The notes beneath the pieces were generated by a model. It was not told where the DNA came from and made no database searches. It saw nothing but the letters and a program-made list of their open reading frames with translations. From Phorcus lineatus (Eukaryota > Mollusca > Gastropoda > Trochida > Trochidae), in the NCBI GenBank assembly GCA_921293015.1, contig OV121081.1:70015022-70079021 (forward strand): a DNA stretch of 64,000 nucleotides. The letters run 5' to 3'. Positions within the stretch are counted from its first letter, which is position 1. Every line of letters starts with the position of its first letter. The position numbers and the translations under genes are program-made. Shown piece after piece: positions 36,680-49,649 of the stretch.

Positions 36680-39600
36680 TTCTTATACTTATCAGGAAAT
36701 AAAACACGGAGTAGGAGCTCTTCATGTCTACCACAAGGTTAGTTCCTAATCTTCATTTGCACCAAAACTAAACATGCACCTTGAACAAGACTCACCTCTG
36801 TAAGCGCCTTATACCACAGGTTCATTAGGAGCTTATTGACTTGTGACTTTGTTCCGAAGTGCTCAACACTTATAAATCTAAAACATGCTACTACTTAGAT
36901 CAAGCTTTTAAATTGTCCAGGGCTCAGAATCTTTCCAATGTTATAAGTAGAAGATCTCTTAAACACTTTGAAAACATTGGATGAGTTTCTCTTTTTCATT
37001 TTGCATTTGATGAACAAATTAACTTGAGGGTTTCATAACAAGTGTTTTGCTTTGAAGATATCATATGATGTTAAGAGGAGCCTATCTATTAAACTGAAGG
37101 TATGTATTAGATGTTCTGTAGTGTTTTAAACCATTTTTTAAAAGGGGATAATGAGTTCAATAACAAAGAGCTGGTATTTGAGTAGCTTCTACATGATAGA
37201 ATTTCTCAACTATAATGAGCTCAAAATATACAAATCCTGAAACTACAAAATTATACAGTTGTAAAGATGTGTTTATTCTTTGGCTCAAGGCGAGTTTCAT
37301 ATGTCACGTATTCGGATAACAATGCTTCGCAACTAACCCAGCAGTAATATACGATTGTAGTCCTTATTCATATGACTCTTGTGCTAAGAGCGCTCCGAAA
37401 ATATAGGCCCTGAGAATTAAGTTTTACGTGGACTGTTTTATGCAGGAGCATCGAGATCCTTAGCATATTGATTCCGCTAAAACAAAAACATCGTAATATG
37501 ACAATCAGGGACATGACGGGATATCGAATCCTTTCGAATGACCTGAAAGTGTATTAGAACAGAGTATAACTTTAGGCAAAGTTCATCATATATTCTTGGT
37601 ATTGTGAAAACCATTATTATCGTTATCCCTGTCAAATGTCCTAAAGTTTCAGCCAGTGTAATATTTCATTTAATAATTTCCGTTTACACAAGCCATCTTT
37701 AGTCAGTACCTAGATAAAAATATCATCTTCTGTTTCCATCAAAATTGGCTTTCACTTGCTTTTCTCCTATTATCTATTGATACACCAGACTAAAATTCCT
37801 GGATCTCTGTGGTTTAAAACTAGTTACCTTCAAATTGATAACGTGGTCTCAAGAAAATAGAAATCAATATTCGAATGGAACAATTTGAATATTCCATATT
37901 TTCTTTAGATGGCAATTTACAGTTTGTCGGATGAAAACTCACAATTTCTTTGTGCACAGGAATGCAATTAATTTGAGTGGACATTATGTAGTGCACACTG
38001 ATCGAGGTTCGGACACCACCCGAGGTCGCCCGAACTTCGGACACTTTTGACTAGTAGCTGACGCAATAATACGTGCAATGTCGGCAATACATTTGTTTTG
38101 AAATATGAATTTCTCGTATGTCAATTTGTTAATTTCATTAAATAGACAATTGATCGAAGGTAGTATATCTAATCGACTTTTTGCTATAATGAACACATAA
38201 TAGATCCATATAATGAATTGGCAAAATATTTGTTTCAACGTAAATGTTGACTAACAGGTTAGGAAATATAGGAAGCGCCAAACCATTTTAAACTGTATCC
38301 ATAAACAAAGATAAACAACCAAACAGTTAAATTGCGCTGAACATTGGTATATATAAAGGGGATTTTTAAGTAAAGGTTGAGATATTGATAATTGTTGCTT
38401 CGGACAGTTTTGACCATGGTTCGGACACTTTTTACAGTTTATTTATACGGACTTGTAGTGCTGTAATTCAACCAACAAAAGTTCTGGAAACATGCAATAA
38501 CATACGACTAACGTATTTCACAAAGTGATACATTTTTAAAAGCTACGGTTTAGCGAGTACGGCGTTTTTGCGTCAAACATATATTGTAGAATAGTTGAAT
38601 TACTTATCTTAAGCCCTTGGTACGTTCTGAATTATTTTCATGGTTGTGATTGCTGTAACTGTAAGGGTTTTGCACATGCCAACAAATAAGCCATTCATGC
38701 CATACAATAATGGTTTTATGAAATCAGCAATTTAAAATAAAATTAATTATCTGAAGCCAGCCCACTTTTTAAAGATTAAAATTACTTAAATACAAAACAT
38801 TTAAACTAAACAGTCCACAGCGCGAAAAAGCCTGCTGTATAGTCATCAAAACCTAATTACTCATAATCGATAAGCAAGTTCATGATAAACTACAAAATGA
38901 TGTGACAAATACAATCACTGGTTTTCAGGTTGTCAATCATTCTCTTATCTCTGATGAAATCTTAATCGTATAACTAGTATTACTTTCTTGTCAGTAATTG
39001 GAAATTTGACAATGAATTAGCTATAACAAATGTGTTCATAAAACAAATGAGTATGGCTGTTTGTCTTTGATGTGACTTAACCATGTTATGTTGATCTTTG
39101 TCTTTGATGCTGAAAGATGCATGTACGCTCACACTGAATCCAATTACTGCATTTGAGCTACGGTCCCTCCCTCAACCACACCTTTCTAGCATGCAAATTC
39201 AATGAACAGACACTTATCGACAGGCTTTACGATGAACATTTCCATAATAGCAACTTCTCACTATTTTAAACCATACAAATTAGTCACAGAGCGCATATTT
39301 CAATTGAATAAAAATGGGATTTTTTCAAACACCATTTACATGTACTGCAAAATCAATATGTATGAACAGTGGATGTTGTAGAAATGGAACAAACTTCTTT
39401 GCTTCCTTGCTTCAATCTCCCTCTTTGTGCGTTTTTCGTTCTGTGCATGTCAAGAACAGTTTCATTCTCTGCAGGGAATTTTCTCTTCCACACAGAAGGC
39501 ACAAACATCGAATTGTAGAAGCACCAGAATTTAGGTTTAGGTTACAGTTCCTCATGTGGTTTAAATACCATTGCGATACTTTCCAGTCAAAATAGCTCAA

Positions 39601-39900
39601 GAAAAAGCTACCTCCTGCTTGCTCAAAGGAGTTCACTTTCTTTCACCTCCGGCTCAAAAATCCTTTTAGATTTTTCTAAATAGTTTCTACCTGAAAGTAC
39701 TTTTCAAAAAAACATATAGTTGGTATTTACGTGTATATTAATTAGCCAGTACATTTATAAACTCTCTAAGTTGGTTTCTACATCCGGCTCACTCAAATAC
39801 TAACTGTATCGAACAAATCAGATAACCCTCATACAACTATATAATCTAGGGTAACCAGGTAATATGCCTGTAATTTGCTTTTCAGCCACAGGGATGCTTG
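36680..39900 (+). repeat. Macro-repeat unit 4, landmarks F to J
   Basis: F (AACACGGAGTAGGAGCTC, 36,703), G (GACATGACGGGATATCGAAT, GGATCTCTGTGGTTTAAAAC, ATCAATATTCGAATGGAACA) and H (GGTTGTGATTGCTGTAACTG) are in order. I follows (TTGCTTCAATCTCCCTCTTT, then TGCAGGGAATTTTCTCTTCC), and a weak J. The copy is interrupted at 37,985-38,600 by a segment not present in units 2 and 3. Confidence 0.85.
37985..38600. mobile_element. Unit 4-specific insertion with reiterated TTCGGACA
   Basis: Compared with units 2 and 3, the G-to-H passage is interrupted here by about 615 bases. The insert carries TTCGGACA four times (38,008; 38,036; 38,399; 38,420), with two near-identical 18-mers, CTTCGGACACTTTTGACT and CTTCGGACAGTTTTGACC, in the same orientation. 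The left end also has CGAGGTTCGG and CCGAGGTCG. I do not see clear terminal inverted repeats or a target duplication, so the class is unknown. An 84-codon minus-strand frame starts inside it. Confidence 0.5.
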
Positions 39901-40518
39901 AATATCTACTGATAGCATGTTGTCATTAAAACAACTTGGATTCTTTCAATATTTATTCATCTTGATATAGTTATTTTTCATGATATTTATTCATTTATAT
40001 TATTTCGGATGTCATAGACCATGTGATCATTCTCATTTGAGAGTAAATAGCAACATTTAGGTGAGAACGCTCTTTATTTTGAAGACTATGCATTTTCACA
40101 TAATTTGCAAATCATGGAAAACTGCGCTGCAATGCTATAAATAATCTTTGTTCATTTCCCCATCCATCTAATCCATCTTTCACTTAAATTAGTGTTTAAT
40201 TGATATTTAATTTGAAATTGAACAATTTATTTTGTTTATCATTTGTTCACTGCAATAACAGAATTATAAAAGAATTCGTAATAATTGGTTACATTTATCC
40301 ATGACACATCAATAGCAATAACACTGTATTTTACATTTTGTTAATATTTATTGTAACGTCCTTGACGATTTTTTTATAATCATTTGTGTACAGTGGTGTA
40401 CTTGCAAAAGGAAATATTTACACACTACTGTTCCGAAATGATACCTTGACCTTTCTTACGATAGATGACTTATGATGAAACATGAATAAGAATTTCTCGT
40501 AATAGGACATACGCTTAC
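39901..40518. other. Unit 4/5 junction, no gene
   Basis: AT-rich with no recognised content up to the CpG-rich patch at 40.52 kb. Confidence 0.4.
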
Positions 40519-40565
40519 CAACCTGACGCCATTGCCGACGCTGCCAGCGCGCCAGTAACGACTTT
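40519..40565 (-). other. CpG-rich patch; possible first coding exon
   Basis: In AT-rich surroundings, 40,522-40,560 holds several CpGs (GACGCC, CCGACG, AGCGCGCC). On the minus strand it reads GGCAATGG with purine at -3 and G at +4. The start codon at 40,532-40,530 is followed by MASG codons and then TTG|GTAAGCG, a close match to the splice donor consensus. The patch resembles the CpG-bearing part of 60,907-60,940 (GTTAGTGGCGCGG against GTTACTGGCGCGC). No downstream exon is identified. It could be chance or a transposon end. Confidence 0.25.
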
Positions 40566-41029
40566 GATTTCTAGATTATTTTTTCAGGCAGTAATAATCC
40601 GATTAAGAAACATACACAACAGTTTGACAATAACTAGGCAATAAGCCATCAAATAAAGAAATAGTAAAGAAAACATTTCTGCACTTAGCCTCACCTTTCA
40701 CAGTGGAATGTAGTTTTCTGAAACGGAGTATAGATCAGTCAGTCATTGCAGCATCGACATTCCGTTTTCTATAATTTTTATAGTATTCCTCGATAACACA
40801 GAAATGATTCAATGTTTCAAAGAATTATATTATATTCTAGTATAAACTTATTTTTCACTTTTATATAAGATTATAAAATATCAGAAGAACCTAAATAGAA
40901 TTCACTTTTAGCTGGTATCACAATGAGTTTATTGTTTTATTTGATTTATTGCGATTATTGTTTGCGTTTTCGCCGATGATCATTTGAGTCTATGTTTTAT
41001 TGCAAAGAAATAAAGCAAAGTCTCAATTT
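40566..41029. other. Upstream of unit 5, no gene
   Basis: AT-rich. Nothing recognised. Confidence 0.35.
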
Positions 41030-41500
41030 CTTATTACTATGTTTCGTTCAAAGACAAGTGTGACACTGCACATCTGGTATACCGGTAAGCAAAACACACA
41101 AAACAAATAGTCTTAACCTTATATATCCAGGGATCTTTTGTTGATTGTTTACATTCTAAAGATCTCTTTACATTTAACTACGTTAACGTTAATCAAGCAT
41201 CAATAATTACAACTAAATGACTTTGAAACATCAATTCATTTACCATAAGCATATCTTGATAAACGTTTTACTGTCAAAGCTTTTGTATTCGAAACACATT
41301 AATATGTTCATTTGAACCATCAAGGTAAGTAAATATAATAAATGCTGATAGTATATATCATATCTACCTATTCTATTTACATATGTTTTATAGTTCGATA
41401 GGATGTCTGCAGCCCATCTCTTTTTATAGTTTCTGTTGAATCAGCATATTGAATTAAGTTTAATTAAATATCAGTCTCACCTTAAGATGTAAAAGAAATA
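41030..41500 (+). repeat. Macro-repeat unit 5, start segment A
   Basis: TGACACTGCACATCTGGTAT, then AAACAAATAGTCTTAACC and TAGTTTCTGTTGAATCAGC match 50,210-50,800 in order (TGACACTGCACATCTGGTTT, AGGGTCTTAACTTTA, TAGTTTCTGTTGAACGAGC). Landmark K was not recognised in units 5 and 6. Confidence 0.8.
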
Positions 41501-41739
41501 TAGAAGACAATCATCGTTAGATAGTCTAAACACTTGATACATCATCTTGCTCTTCCCTACAGTATAAACCGTCATGTATCCACGCATTGCATTAAAAATA
41601 AAAATCAAGTAACTGTGAAATGGCTTGACCGTTAGAATCTTTTCGTACAAAAGATGGTCAAGTAATGCTTTGACTCTTAGCCATTTTATCATTGTTAACC
41701 ACATTCTGACAACCAATCACATTGATACAACCAGACCAT

Positions 41740-42860
41740 ATTTGTATAACCATATTACCATATTGGGTTGGTCAAGAAGTAAACATTGTCTGCCTTGCTT
41801 GGTCCTACGCGATCAAAGATGTTCTTAATGTTGTGACCTGTGTTGAATGCCATATTAATGTCTTGTCCAGACAAATTGATCTTCTATCAGTGCAAAATGA
41901 GCAGGCCATAAAAAGTCATCCAGGACTAAAAATTATTCACATTATTTTGTATAAAACACAATGTGGGTGTTCGATATCATCCCCCGCCAAACGTTTTTGA
42001 GGTTTCTGTCCATCCACCCATGCAACGGTTGATTTCCACACAAGAAGTCAGAAACTATAGGGGCAAACTTATTGAAACATGTTATATAGAACAATCATCA
42101 TGTGAAGCGGTGCATTTTGCTATCTTCTGAAGGATAATCTTATTACCAATGATCCACTGTGGATAGTTTTCACCATAGAATATGACTTATAAAGGGCTTA
42201 TTATTAGACATATTTCCATGACTATTGGTCAATATATTCACCACTTTTGCATCTTGGCGGGGTATATATCAAACTCTGCCTATTTCTCTGAAGATGTAAA
42301 AAAAACTTTCAATCTTTGATTATCTTAGATCAATGTTTTTGCCAAGGTCTCATAGAGAGGATTTTTTCACATGTACTGATTGTTGGTTAAAATTGTCATC
42401 TTATAATTAAATATTCTGTTATGCTAGAACATGCTAGATTTAGTATTTGATGAAAAAAGAATCGATTCCTAATAATTGTAACTACGTGACGACAAGAAAT
42501 TTCAATCCAAATGTAAGCAAAAACTGCCAAGCATGTAGGTGAGAACTTGAACATAGAAAACACTTCAATATCAAAAACCAATAGTCAAAAAGTCATTTAC
42601 ACTTAATTTAACGTTTAATGCTCATCAACAGAGAAACCATAGATCTTGTCATCTATTTGGGAAACACTGTTAGAGTGGCAAATACCACTTTAGTAAAGTA
42701 CATGTACACTGACAACACCATTTCAACGTTTAAGATTATTGAAAATCAAATTCAAGAAGTGATTTCTATTTTTTTTTTCGCCTATCATGCAAGTTGTTTT
42801 ATTGTTTGCTGTCTCAATTTCGATTGTCTAGTTGAATTTGGCATGAATCCTTGATGTGAG
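41740..42860 (+). repeat. Macro-repeat unit 5, middle segment and landmark D
   Basis: AAGTAAACATTGTCTGCC, GTGACCTGTGTTGAATGCCA and CAGACAAATTGATCTTCTAT match 52,928-53,045. D begins near 42,640 with GAGTGGCAAATACCACTTTA and TAGTAAAGTACATGTACACT, matching 27,629-27,662 and 53,530-53,562. Between them, 42,400-42,590 is matched in inverted orientation at 62,410-62,540. Confidence 0.8.
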
Positions 42861-43439
42861 GATTTTGTGTTCATAGAACCGTAAGCACACGATTATACTT
42901 ACTTAAATGAAGTCCCTTAATCATACATGGAAACACAAGTCTCGTTAGTCTTCTCTAGAGACCACCTAGTGCGTCCACACAAACTCTATGAAGTCTGTGT
43001 TTTAATACGGAGAGCTTTCTTAGTTCAGCAGTGCTGGTATGATGCCCAAAACTTTGACTTCTTGTGAAGGATGAATTTAACTTATCGAGGTTAATACTTT
43101 CTTACTCTACTGTTCTTCCTGATGTACTGGTCGGCATCTTAAGATTTAACCTTACAACCTCCCCCAAATCTCCTCCCATTACCTATTATAGCTCTATTAT
43201 TTTATTTTAAGTATCCTTTTATTAGCCCCTATTTAAACTCTTATGTTCAATCTGCCCTCAAGTCAGTGTTTGATATTTTTATGCCTACTTCTTCGGCCTG
43301 ATTAGTGTGTTCCTTGTTAAGACGCATTTAGGCTTGTTTATCACTTACATGGTATGCGTGTGTATTCAACGCTTTGAAAAGAAAATTCAATCTTATTCTT
43401 AGCATTGCCTGACTAAAGGAGCAGCAATTAAATCAGAAC

Positions 43440-43680
43440 CATCAACTGATAGGAATGTAGCCTCCATTGTTGGCGCTAATCCGGTGTTGAGCTGTTCCCC
43501 GTAGGCATTTTGTGAAATTTGTTTTGAAATCAATGCAATGGATTTTACAATGATAACAACTGGAAGGTGTTCTATGAGTTTCTCTTGTGTTTATATAAAC
43601 ATTAAACTTGAAAACCATGATACCTTGCCCTATCAATATGAACTACTTAGCTCCATTTAAACATTTTCTATATGAAGAAC
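43440..43680 (-). repeat. Exon-like repeat X, copy in unit 5
   Basis: Reverse complement matches 55,450-55,680 and the plus strand at 60,520-60,710. Shared words are AACTCATAGAA, CCAGTTGTTATCATTGTA, ATCCATTGCATTGATTT, then ATTCCTATCAGTTG. Read in the frame open at 55.4 and 60.5 kb it gives VVIIVKSIALIS, then a small insertion, then MEATFLSVDGS, so the frame is largely kept though interrupted. Confidence 0.75.
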
Positions 43681-43999
43681 TAGTCTTTGATTGAGACTAC
43701 GATTGTTCTAACCCATGGTCTATCATATTTCTATCCTTTGCTTCCAGTCCATTCCAATATGCAAATTCCTTCAGATAACGAAATGTTTTCAAAATCCAGC
43801 AATCGGAATGTATACATTTATAACATTACTTGCTCTTGTTTCTAAAACAGCTACATGAGATAGGAGAGTGCAATTTGACTTTTTGGTGATTTTTTGGACG
43901 TCCTGTATCTACAACGAATTGAAGTCAAAGAAGTCAAACAAACATACCTTTTATTTACTTAACATTAATATATTATTAACTTTGAACTTAACTCATAAA

Positions 44000-46440
44000 C
44001 TTTTTGTTGGAAAAAACCGAGCGATTTCAGCAGCCCTTGAGAGTTTAAAGTCAGTGAGTCTAAAATTTTTAAAGTCTTTTTTTTTAAAAACGTAAAGTTT
44101 CTTTTGCCACTGACTGTATTTTTTTGCTTTCATGGTCACAATATAAACAGCTGTGCAGATCAAAGATGACACAATCATTATCAGACTTTGCAAACAAGCT
44201 CTGCAGTGCACTTTCTGCTAAAGACAATAAACTGTTTTGGAGAACGATAAATCCTAAGCCACAACTTACAGATAATAACATTAGAGTGGAATAGACATTT
44301 TGAGAATCTTTTCAAAGATTTACACTTCTCAGTTGAGTTTACGGAATTTTATGATAGTGTCAACCAATTTGTTTCCTCTATTGATGACAGTCTTATTGAA
44401 CAAACTGCTAACTATGATGACTTAGAAATTAGTTTTCAAGAAATTGAAGATGTTATCAATAGCATGCAAAATTGTAAAGCCCCTGGCTTCAGTGGTGTCT
44501 CTAATGAATTTTTTAAGAACGCACCAACAATATGCATTGAAATGTTAAAATCATTGTTTAGTAGAATCCTCTCTACAGGTATTTATCCCCCAGAATGGAC
44601 CTTTGGAGTTATTATCCCTATCTTCAAGAAGGGTAATGTTAATGATCCGGCAAATTATAGACATATATAACGTTACTTGAAGTATCGGGTAAAATATTTT
44701 CTAAAATAATAAGCAACAGATTAACTTTTTGGGCTGAACGGGAAGACTTTCTTATCCCAGAACAGGCAGGCCTTAGACATGGATTCCAAACTCATGATAA
44801 CATATTTATCCTTAACACTATCATCACAAAGTATCTGTCTCTCTATAAAGGGAGGTTATACTGTGCGTTTATTGACCTGAAAATTGCGTTTGATTTAGTT
44901 GATAGTAATAGTCTTTTTTACAAACTCTGGTTGGGAAATGTTAAAGGAAAAACTTTTAGATTGATCAAAAACATGTATGAGTCTGTAAAATTATGTGTGG
45001 CAATGAAAGCTGGATACACAGACTTTTTACATTGTTCTAATGGCGTTCGCCAGGGATGCCAGTTATCCCCTATCCTGTTTTCCTTTTTTATGAATGACAT
45101 TGTCGAAAGTTTAGCATCAGATAATCAGAGAGGTATCAATTTAGAAGTGATCGAACTCTTTATGCTTCTTTTTGCTGATGACATTGTTCTCTTTGATGTT
45201 TCAGTTGCAGGGTTACAAAAGAGAATAGATAAATTAGTGCAATATATTGTGATAAATGGAAGCATAGAATCAATGTAGCCAAAAGCAAGGTAATTGTGTT
45301 CAAATCAGGCGGTAGACTGAAAAAGAGTGAAACATTCCTTCTCAATAATGAACTCTTAGAGATTGTCCCATCATATAAATATCTTGGAGTTCATCTGTCA
45401 AACACAGGTTCATGATATGTCACACAAAAAACTTTGGCTGATCAGGCATGGAAAGTGTATTGCACACTAAGATCCTCGATTCCGAATTTCACCAATCTAA
45501 CCATAGATGTGTTATTTAAAATATTTCATGTAAAGATCAACCAATTTTGTTATATATGGCAGTGAAGTATGGGGGTTCCACGCAGCACCCAGTGTAATAA
45601 ATATGCATAATAAATTTTGTAAACTTGTTCTAAAGCTTCCAAGGAATACTCGAAATACATTTGCCCGTGCTGAACTTGGTAGATACTCTCTTAAAGTAAA
45701 TATGTATTGTAAAATTATCAAATATTAGACAAGAATGATTTCCCAAGTTGATAATAACATTTTGAAAAAAACATATGAGTATCAATATAGACTTGCAGAG
45801 AAAGCTCGCTAATGTTGGGCATTGAAAGTTAAAAGTCTTCTAAGCCGATATGGCTTTGGATATGTTTATTGTTACCAGAATGTTGGAAATGTCAAAGTTT
45901 TTATGTCGGTATTTAAACAGACATGTATTGACAACGATAACCAGTCATGGAAGGAGAATATTTCATGCATCTCTAAACTTAACTTTCTTAACCATGTTAA
46001 AGCAAACGTTTGTTATGAATTTTACATTAATCATATTCATTGTAAAGAATTCCGTGTCATTGTAAGTAAATTTCGAAGCTCGAGTCATATGTTAATGATT
46101 GAATACGGTAGACGACTTGGTCTCAAGCGCAGTGATCGGCTGTGTCCTCTCTGCATTATTCCTACTGTTGAAGATGAATTCCACTTTTGTCTTCAGTGTC
46201 CATTTTATAGTGACTTAAGAAAAAATACAATCCCCGAATATTTTTAAAATTTTCCAAGTCATGAAAAGTTATCCCAGTTGTTCATGTCACAGAACGAGAT
46301 TATAATCAACAATCTAAAAAACGTAAAGTGTTTTTAGGTCTGCGAATACCCCTACCCCTTTCATGTAAACATTACCAATTGCGTGAATGATTTTATTGGC
46401 GCTATAAATGCGCACATTGTATGACGTTGTTATGCTTGAC
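44000..46440 (+). mobile_element. LINE (non-LTR retrotransposon) insertion in unit 5, 5'-truncated
   Basis: Homology between unit 5 (43.44-43.85 kb, then from 46.46 kb) and unit 6 (55.45-55.9 kb, then 56.19 kb) is interrupted by this segment, which holds the RT half of one LINE reading frame and its 3' part. The endonuclease is absent, as is usual for 5'-truncated insertions. The exact edges and a target duplication were not resolved. Since unit 6 lacks it at this site, it inserted after the units separated. Confidence 0.85.
44180..46335 (+). pseudogene. LINE reverse transcriptase, frameshifted
   Basis: Domains in order are: linker (WNRHFENLFKD near 44,290), RT motif 1-2 (KAPGFSGVSNEFFK at 44,476; PPEWTFGVIIPIFKKG), and PEQAGLRHGFQTHDNIF. 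Motif A is FIDLKIAFD (usual FIDFxKAFD) near 44,871, then NGVRQGCQLSPILF and catalytic FADDIVLF near 45,172. Next come VAKSKVIVFKSGG, SYKYLGVHLSNTG and a C-terminal CPLC...HFCLQCPFYSDLRK knuckle near 46,143-46,210. Two frameshifts are each explained by an extra TA (at 44,668 and near 45,247), and several stops follow (for example after NTGS). The clade is most like CR1/Jockey-type elements, which is inference from motifs. Confidence 0.93.
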
Positions 46441-46459
46441 TACATGTTCTTTACATACC

Positions 46460-48570
46460 ATTGATTTGTTTTGAAAACAATTACTCAACATGCAAGATAT
46501 CTCCGGTAGTGACTGAGCTGCCGGCAATCAGTGATCCGTTAAATATTCATCAATAATAGATTTGGAATGGGTTGTACAATAACAGTTTTTCTTAATGCCA
46601 ACTTTTAGTTTTATCACATTCTTTTTGTTTGATAAAAAAAAAATCCACTATCACAAGGGGCCATGCATACCTTTATTTCACATTGAAATTGATGAGCTAC
46701 TTAACTTTAGAGGTTTAAGACATCAATTTGATGTTATTAAGAGTCATTTCTCCAAATTTAAGAGAAGCAGCATATGTTAAGTAATTTTACAAGCACACGT
46801 TCTGATCAACATTTAATAGAAGGTAAAAGAAGGTATCAGTAAATCAAAACAAATAAACTATTTTGAAGGTTCTTTTCAAGTTTTTAAAAGTTTGATGTGT
46901 CTAATCCAAAGTAATCTACTCCTTATCTGTTAAGTTAAGTCAACTAGACAACTAACTTTTAAAATATGGTTATTAACTTCAAAGTGCAATTTACAAGTTA
47001 GAATGACGAGTTAATTGTTGAGATCGAACACTTTATAGCTGATAAAGATTTTCTAGAGAGTAAAAAATTATAATGTAGAACTTTATAAGTCTGTTTGTAT
47101 CTCTATTGAAATATATCTCTGCTGTCTTTCATTGGAAATTGCTTTTGGCGTAATTCACTATATCATATAAAAGCAAAAGTTCTCTTTTGAGCAACGTTAT
47201 GTTGATATATGTCTTGATGTTGAATAATGCGTGTGAGCCTGAGTGGTGGCTCATCACATGTCACTTAGTGAACACAATATTCCTTTTCTCAACTGGAAGC
47301 TTGAGTCTACCACACAATTAATTGTAACACTTCTTGTTAGATGGTATCCCTAAATTAATCATTTGGAGCACATCTGGCTAGCTGGAGTCCCCCACACAAT
47401 TGATTATAACACCTCTCACTAGGCCGAATCCCTAGTTACAATTTTTTTCTAGCAAGCAACTGTTATAGATACAAGCTTCTCAATAATTGTGATTCGTAGA
47501 AGCATCCTCTTCTTATCCCATTGGAAATTACATCTTTTACATTTGACATCCATGAAAAAATTAGTAATTTGTACACGTTTAAAACCTTCTTTACCAAGCA
47601 GTATGTTCACAATGCTTATGTTGTCTGTCTTGCATCTTGTCTCAACAATCCCAGGCTTTTCTCGATTTTGAGTTGAGACACTTTGCCCTCAGAGTATGCA
47701 GCATTCGTGGAATAAATTCGATTTTTTCCAACATCATTTACTGAAAAATCAATATTTTTACCAAGTGGGTTTTTAAGGAATGGCAGGGACACCTTTACGT
47801 CCTTGCTTCAATCTGTCGCTTCTGCTTTTTTCTTACTATGCATGTTACAAAAAAGCTTACCTCGCTACAGTAAATCTTTTTTTCCACATCAAAGGCATTT
47901 ACATTCAATTGAAGAAACCACAGAATAGTTCACATGTATTTATGTTGACATCGCAATTCTCTATGGGGTTAATATACCTTTGTCAGACTGGTCAGATCTG
48001 CTGAGTCGGCATTTTCTGATTGTTTACTGAGTACAGTTTCTTTAACTTCAGGCAACTAAATTATTTAGAAGTAATTATATAGATGCAAAAAAAAATCAAA
48101 TCTATTGTCACTATCATCTGGTTCATATTTCTTGAGAATTGACAGCATCTTATCATTACTTTATAATATACACAGGTTAGGCTTTGATATATCTAAATAC
48201 ACATCTAGATCTCTTTTTATACCCATTATATGCGGTTATGAATGTTGTGTTTTTAATGAGATGTAAATGTTCAAAAGTATTATCTAGGACTTTCTCCACT
48301 GCATTTTTGTGTATAAAGATGTCCAATATGATTCAGTAGCAAGGAATGACTAAAAGTCATTGTGCATCCCAACATAATCTAGAATATGACACATATTGTT
48401 TCAAATAAGCCGCCTGTTCTGAGTCGACTGTGTGAATCAGTACATAGACCAGAACCAATACTCGTCCTATCAGAAAATGGAATATCCACCCATTTTGTCA
48501 TTGGAGGACGGATCTGTAGTAAATTGGTTAACAAGGTAATCTAGTCTAATGGTCGTCAGCAGATACTCAT
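46460..48570 (+). repeat. Macro-repeat unit 5, landmarks F' to J
   Basis: It matches unit 6 (56,190-59,460) along most of its length: GAGCTGCCGGCAA / GAGCTGCTGGCAA, TTTGGAATGGGTTG, AGACATCAATTTGATG, CTATTGAAATATA, GAAATTGCTTTTGGCGTAAT, then CTTGCTTCAATCTGTCGCTT and TTGTCAGACTGG. The J part is CAGTACATAGACCAGAACCA. About 75 to 80% identity by eye. Confidence 0.88.
47293..47421 (+). repeat. Minisatellite of ~41-48-bp units, 3 copies (unit 5)
   Basis: Three diverged units, each with the pattern CTGGAGTCC..CACACAATTnATTnTAACAC..CTnnCTAG. Units 2 and 4 have a single copy here (23,551 and 39,149), so the array expanded in the unit 5/6 lineage. Confidence 0.7.
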
Positions 48571-49649
48571 GTCATGTCCATTCACCTCTGTAATAAGCAA
48601 ATAACAATGTGTGTGTTTCAGTCATAGCCACAAAATTGATAGACGATTTTAATTTATATTACATAGGTATTTATCTAGTTAATCTGACTAGATATACACA
48701 ATAGACAGTAACCCACAGTTGAAAAACATTTAGGTAATTTTCCAATCCATTTAATCTATCTTTATTTGGTAAGGCATAGCACAATTTTAGTTGTGTATCA
48801 TCTGTGGACTACAATTATCTGCATGTATTCTTGTTCAATCATTTAAGATATATCTTTAGAAAACATTGGTCGGGACGCATCTATTCACAATTTAATCATT
48901 GGCATAAGCAGTAGTTTGTTAGATATTTTCTTGTCATTAGAACATAATATGAATGTATCATTTTGCATTCCATACAGCATGATAGTCATGTCCACCTATT
49001 TTGCAATCGCCTGCGTTTGATTAAGATGGAACAAACTGAAACTGTTCACATCGTGGATACATAAGAAAGACAAGCGCCTTCAATGGGAAAAAAACTTTCT
49101 TATCTTCACAATAGCGATATTTAATTTTTAATTCGAAATTCCTTTCAATCATAGTAAAACTTTCCTTGAAATAGTCATTTCTTCCTTATACTGCCAACTT
49201 AGTTGGTAATAACAAATGCAAATTATTGAATGGTTGTTTTAATGACCAATCGTAGGTCATGGTGCATATGTCGAAATGCTTAAATTCAAATGCTTAAAAG
49301 AATGATCTTTCTATTTTCTGGTGAAAGATTACTTAAGGAAGCATTTAAAATATTTTTATTTATGCGCATTTAACTTTATGATGATAGCAAGTTTGGTTTT
49401 TTTCATTTTGTTAAATCATGTTGGGTTCTCCTTCCTGTCAGTATTTACATTGATAAAATATTAAGAAAATAGATATAAGTTCCCTATTAATTACATTAAT
49501 TCAGAATATATGATCTGTTTATTTTTCCCTTGCCTGTAATTTAACTTGAACTATTTATAGATCAGAGAGTCACTTCATGAAGATGACACAGAAACATCTA
49601 TTATTGTTGATCTTGGTTAAGTTCCCTTATGACAGTCGGTCAGACCATG
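48571..49649. other. Unit 5/6 junction, no gene
   Basis: AT-rich. No coding frame, RNA gene or repeat recognised. Confidence 0.4.
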
